Shown: positions 62,401 through 64,000 of the stretch, piece after piece
How the letters are laid out: each line of letters starts with the position of its first letter
Numbering within the stretch: the first letter of the stretch is position 1
Assembly: GCF_000212735.1 (NCBI RefSeq)
Contig: NC_015510.1
Span: forward strand, 5,023,001 to 5,087,000
Length of the DNA: 64,000 nt
From: Haliscomenobacter hydrossis DSM 1100
GTDB taxonomy: Bacteria; Bacteroidota; Bacteroidia; Chitinophagales; Saprospiraceae
Reading direction: 5' to 3'
The notes under the pieces: generated by a model
The model's database searches: none
Seen by the model: only the letters and a program-made list of their open reading frames with translations
Told to the model about the DNA's origin: nothing
Position numbers and translations under genes: made by a program

Positions 62401-64000
62401 CAATGCTTGTCAAGACACCATGTCGGTACGCATCACCGAGCCCGCCCTATTGGCCGTCACGACCAGCAAAGCCAATGAGAGTGATTGTACCGGGGGCAAT
62501 GCCCGCATTACGGTCAGTGCCACAGGAGCTCGTGGGATCTTGAGTTACAGCCTCAATGGAGGTACACCCCAAGTCAGCAATATTTTCAACAACCTCAGCA
62601 ATGGCACCTACACCGTCACTGCACAGGATGGTGCAGGTTGTACGGCCAGTAGAACGGTGACGATCAATGAAACTGGTGCGTTAATTGCCACTCCATTTAA
62701 AACGGGTGAAAATGATTGTGTGCTGGGCAATACCAGCGTTGCGATCAATGTAACTGGTGCCCTCAGTACGCTGAGTTACCGCTTGAACGGTGGTATGGCC
62801 CAGTCCAGCAACGTCTTTAACAACCTTGGTAATGGCAGCCATACCATCAGCGTGCAAGACGCCGGGGGCTGCTCCACCAGCACCACGGTCACGGCAAATG
62901 AGTCCACGCCAATGGCCTTGGGTACTCCCCAAATCCAGTCCGTCAAATGTTATGGCGATGCCAGTGGCAGCATAGGGTTGAACCTGAGTGGTGGCGTGAC
63001 GCCTTACACCATTACCTGGAGCAATGGAGCACAAGGTGCTTTCATTCAGCATCTGCCTGCGGGACACTATACCTTTACGGTAACGGATAGCCGTGGATGT
63101 AGCGTCGCAGCTGCGGCATCGGTTCCATCACCCTCCGCTTTTCAGGTGCAGTTGAGCAACTTTGTCGACGTAGCTTGCCACAACGGCACTACTGGCGCTA
63201 TCTCCGCAGTAGTCACGGGCGGAATGAGCCCTCACACCTACCGCTGGAGCAACAATGCTACCAGCAGCAGCATTACCAACATAGCAGCTGGCAACTATGG
63301 CCTCACCGTTACGGATGCCAATGGCTGTGTAGCCACGGGCACGGGCAGCCTGGCCAATCCTGCGCCCCTGAGCCTCAGCCACCAGGTGGCCAATGACCAG
63401 GATTGTATAGCCAACAACCTCAGCATTACGGCCATTGCCAGTGGAGGTAGAGGAAATTATGCCTTTAGCCTCAATGGCGGCATTCCCCAGGCTTCAGGCT
63501 TGTTTACAGGCAAAACGACGGGGAATTATACCCTTACCCTGCAAGATGGGGCTGGGTGTAGTGCGGAGGCGTTGGTGCTGGAGCTAATCGAGGCGCAACC
63601 ATTGGGCTTGAGCCATCAATTGCTCAAAGATCAGGATTGTATCCCTAATAATGCCGAAGTAGTACCCATACCAAGTCAGGCACAAGGCTCACTTAGTTAC
63701 CTGATTGCACCATTGGGAACCAACAATTTTACCAATCTTTTAACAGCTTGGGGCTCTGGTAGCTACCTACTAAAAGCCACGGACAATCGCAATTGTACCG
63801 CTATAGATACGGTGATCATCCAGGAAGTATCTCCTCCCAGCCTGATTGCTATCGCAGACGACTCCTTGTCCTGTATCCAACCTATCGCGGTATTGACCGC
63901 AACTTCTTCCACACCACTGCAATACCAATGGCGGACGGCTAATGGCACAATTTTATCGGACAATCACACGGTAAGTGTAGACAAACCTGGGGCCTATATC
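56417..64000 (+). CDS. Giant SprB/Ig-repeat surface adhesin, 3' end beyond the window
   Basis: An unbroken frame of 2528 codons runs from the ATG at 56417 to the last base. A signal peptide (MKKTTTCISYCLGISFLLLS, then YCIQAQ) is followed by a unique N-terminal region (about 30-210). Ig/PKD-like repeats of 75-90 residues occupy about 215-600 and 1140-1590, typified by CAGxxxTLTATGGGTYxWSTG and TTTYTVTVTD. SprB-like repeats fill the rest, typified by GGxxPYxxxWSNGATT, GNYxVTVTDxxGC and SLNGGxPQ. A module with NDQDCIPNN and VVPxPxNAQGxLSY occurs several times. Proteins of this kind are exported by type IX secretion and serve gliding or adhesion; the sorting domain should lie beyond 64000. Short frames on the other strand here are not genes. 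Confidence 0.9.
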   Translation, partial: MKKTTTCISYCLGISFLLLSYCIQAQHVDGSSQSSPIIVPQSQATAYFHARTDIVEVKYAFAINGGSVNLVQFYSSKTDTEVTFNLTNLNGQNGQGKVVEIQRQVRLANNTIDASNKNYYVYPFTPIVSLSACDGKITARDNSGNDTGLKRTYELYQNGNLIGTPLEYAGSNFEFPYAVQAGLSYTVKIKIFSTGGRPGSNGYVYEGSGNITIPTNPSLSANLSSVCAGKEVRLTATGGGTYQWSTGSQTASQISVYPTNNTTYTVSVTQSANCVATRSISINVHPSPVVSIDPTSPICVGSAVQLRARGSGGTPGYVYNWSRDNGDQSTFAGSTSGNIVIVQPTASTGYRVTITDGNGCESTAQAQVMVNPNPTASIDPIPATVNVGSNLTLTGRSNGGTTPYQYSWSNNAATSSITITATATTTYRLTVSDNKSCTSVAEVLVTVSTQPKVTIAPVAQPICAGVATVLQSSVSGGTSPYTYLWSNGATTSNTTVSPSVTSTYGLTVTDQQGKKDSTQVQVLVHPKPVPSIQGTQPNCAGESTIWTASGGSTYLWTGGATTASIMVNPGQSTTYYVTVKNTHNCSAVDSFKVVVPAALQLGYGLQNDQDCTPNNVTVVPNPLNAQAPLSYSIQRNGATTLNPSLSNLTTDNFTLIVTDNKGCTASTQVSINEVPPLRITLSKEREHDCTPGNTKINMSTTGARGAVSYRLDGGEPYNFTTYLNIPNGLHTVTAQDAFGCITSDTVRIAEDSLLVVTEPLVQHVTCPSGSDGSISLSVRGGIAPYYFNWSNLGSSTHVLSNIPEGNYAVTVVDSRNCQVTKMVNVTEPGDIGFGAQRIVKYVTCNGGSDGSLEITTPFSGGTAPYSFLWSNGATTNIASNLSRGQYGVTITDAKGCQTAFWSTGISEPAPIKINSTGQYSNHLDCIANNVSINVAATGGRGGYNYSLDGGAPQNSGIFTGQSNGTHQLEVKDSANCSQTFTIQVVEHAPFTLGYRLENDQDCIPYNTTIVPLPQNAQGNISYILVRNSNININPTLSGLSTGAYTLSGTDSKGCSASVSVSINEKIPPAVIHLDTLSVCAGVPATMSVHGAPANGVVYVWTVPAGSNNPGNVASFSATVAGVYRVVMTDTNTGCSISAQGEVRHTPGPDPDLCCSQSICAGQGTFLSSNNYTPLSFAWSTGATSRGISVNPLQSTTYTLTVTDAAGCKGTAQVSVEILPKPSVQIDSVPPICSGDTLTLRAVVSSGAAPYIYYWGSGSSSSTFKVSPSSTSTYTVSITDANGCMASAQVVVPVRTRPNVELGADQIVCTGTNATLRADVLNGTAPFTYAWNNGATQSLINVVSGTTTTYIVTVTDAIGCKSSDQVTVQVNPRPGLGFGSDTTICAGTNATLMANIIGGTAPFTYNWSNGSSASTLTVNPTSTSTYTLTVTDQKGCLAIGSTTVNVLPRPSVTIGPDRAICIGSSTTLSVNASSANTPLTYVWSNGASTSNLFISPSATTTYTITVTDSLTCSHSDTIIVVVNTTTAGISGNSSACVGQNTTLTATGGGTYLWSTGASTSSIVVSPSTTTTYTVTVTNQGCSDTATHVLNVPTTNVTLIAPNIFNTTDCQTGNIAFEVKYTGSSTPGLEFRMNGGAWQSSTWFTNRSAGTYLIEGRIVTATCILSLNSRSRSVSEASGATVIASISLFNASDCIGGNAGFSVNLTQNVSAEYRLFPSPNWNTSKYFSNLSSGKYIVEVRPRNSSMCIERDTIEFDEKAAYVDLVSITGLDDCIPGNLRIEISASGTPQSGPLQYRLGHHYSSNGTPWQSSNVLNNPPNASTFNRVQVKTSSGCVFFKDLDYNLYENEPLNIDITGLTYVSGATDCTKGNTRVSITTSTGEGVSVSQWRINGGAWTWSPEFYGLGRDSIFVEVRAYDDVRSCVVGKKLFVNERSIPDLTQLALSQQEDCVLGNAQISTQKTGGEGSMSYKLNTGSFGANPVFSNLGSGNYLVTVRDGNACQDTMSVRITEPALLAVTTSKANESDCTGGNARITVSATGARGILSYSLNGGTPQVSNIFNNLSNGTYTVTAQDGAGCTASRTVTINETGALIATPFKTGENDCVLGNTSVAINVTGALSTLSYRLNGGMAQSSNVFNNLGNGSHTISVQDAGGCSTSTTVTANESTPMALGTPQIQSVKCYGDASGSIGLNLSGGVTPYTITWSNGAQGAFIQHLPAGHYTFTVTDSRGCSVAAAASVPSPSAFQVQLSNFVDVACHNGTTGAISAVVTGGMSPHTYRWSNNATSSSITNIAAGNYGLTVTDANGCVATGTGSLANPAPLSLSHQVANDQDCIANNLSITAIASGGRGNYAFSLNGGIPQASGLFTGKTTGNYTLTLQDGAGCSAEALVLELIEAQPLGLSHQLLKDQDCIPNNAEVVPIPSQAQGSLSYLIAPLGTNNFTNLLTAWGSGSYLLKATDNRNCTAIDTVIIQEVSPPSLIAIADDSLSCIQPIAVLTATSSTPLQYQWRTANGTILSDNHTVSVDKPGAYI

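Noticed and set aside
63763-63963. Short minus-strand frames in 57-64 kb
   Set aside because: All are antisense to the continuous frame of the giant adhesin gene.

Overview
The window looks like a chromosomal segment of a filamentous or gliding Bacteroidota, most like the class Saprospiria (Haliscomenobacter/Lewinella relatives). This is an inference from protein families: SprB-like repeats, a C-terminal type IX secretion (T9SS) type B sorting domain, a PorP/SprF protein, a DUF4175 protein, an extended Rho, ClpS, and TAnnTTTG promoter boxes with few recognisable Shine-Dalgarno sites. No rRNA, tRNA, transposase, phage gene or CRISPR array was recognised.

Layout. 1-4.2 kb: the end of a SurA-like gene and a complete SurA-type chaperone, then a VOC protein, a Uma2-type nuclease and an HTTM membrane pair. 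4.3-14.0 kb (minus strand): a tightly packed cluster headed by an ECF-like sigma factor, followed by a membrane TPR protein, a secreted papain-like protease, a secreted caspase-like protein with an EF-hand, a PorP/SprF protein, an ABC exporter whose ATPase motifs are all degenerate, and a P-loop protein. This is the best candidate for an undescribed system. 14.3-17.9 kb: three secreted proteins, two with long poly-aspartate tracts. 17.9-36.9 kb: mostly housekeeping or accessory metabolism (serine hydrolase, AraC regulator, acyl-CoA dehydrogenase, EamA transporter, peroxiredoxin, ClpS, alpha/beta hydrolase, M1 aminopeptidase, DUF4175, gamma-glutamyltransferase, DUF2157/GDYXXLXY pair). 37.0-39.6 kb: an AT-richer accessory island (XisH/XisI, FGE-sulfatase-like protein, DUF6602 nuclease-like protein). 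39.8-55.9 kb: START protein, POT peptide transporter, Omp28-like lipoprotein, zinc-ribbon coiled coil and Nif3, a tricorn/S41 protease, small unknowns, a nucleotidyltransferase, Rho, SerS and a YugP-type metallopeptidase. 56.4-64.0 kb: the first 2528 codons of a giant repeat adhesin that runs off the window.

The most striking non-coding feature is a set of long intergenic inverted repeats built from short tandem words: CGAACCC type at three loci, CACAAAG type, GTTGAAAA type, a 64-bp perfect inverted repeat at 32.7-33.0 kb, and seven copies of a 20-mer at 45.3 kb. Several start at or within a few bases of a stop codon, and at two loci the repeat itself supplies the stop codon of the neighbouring gene.
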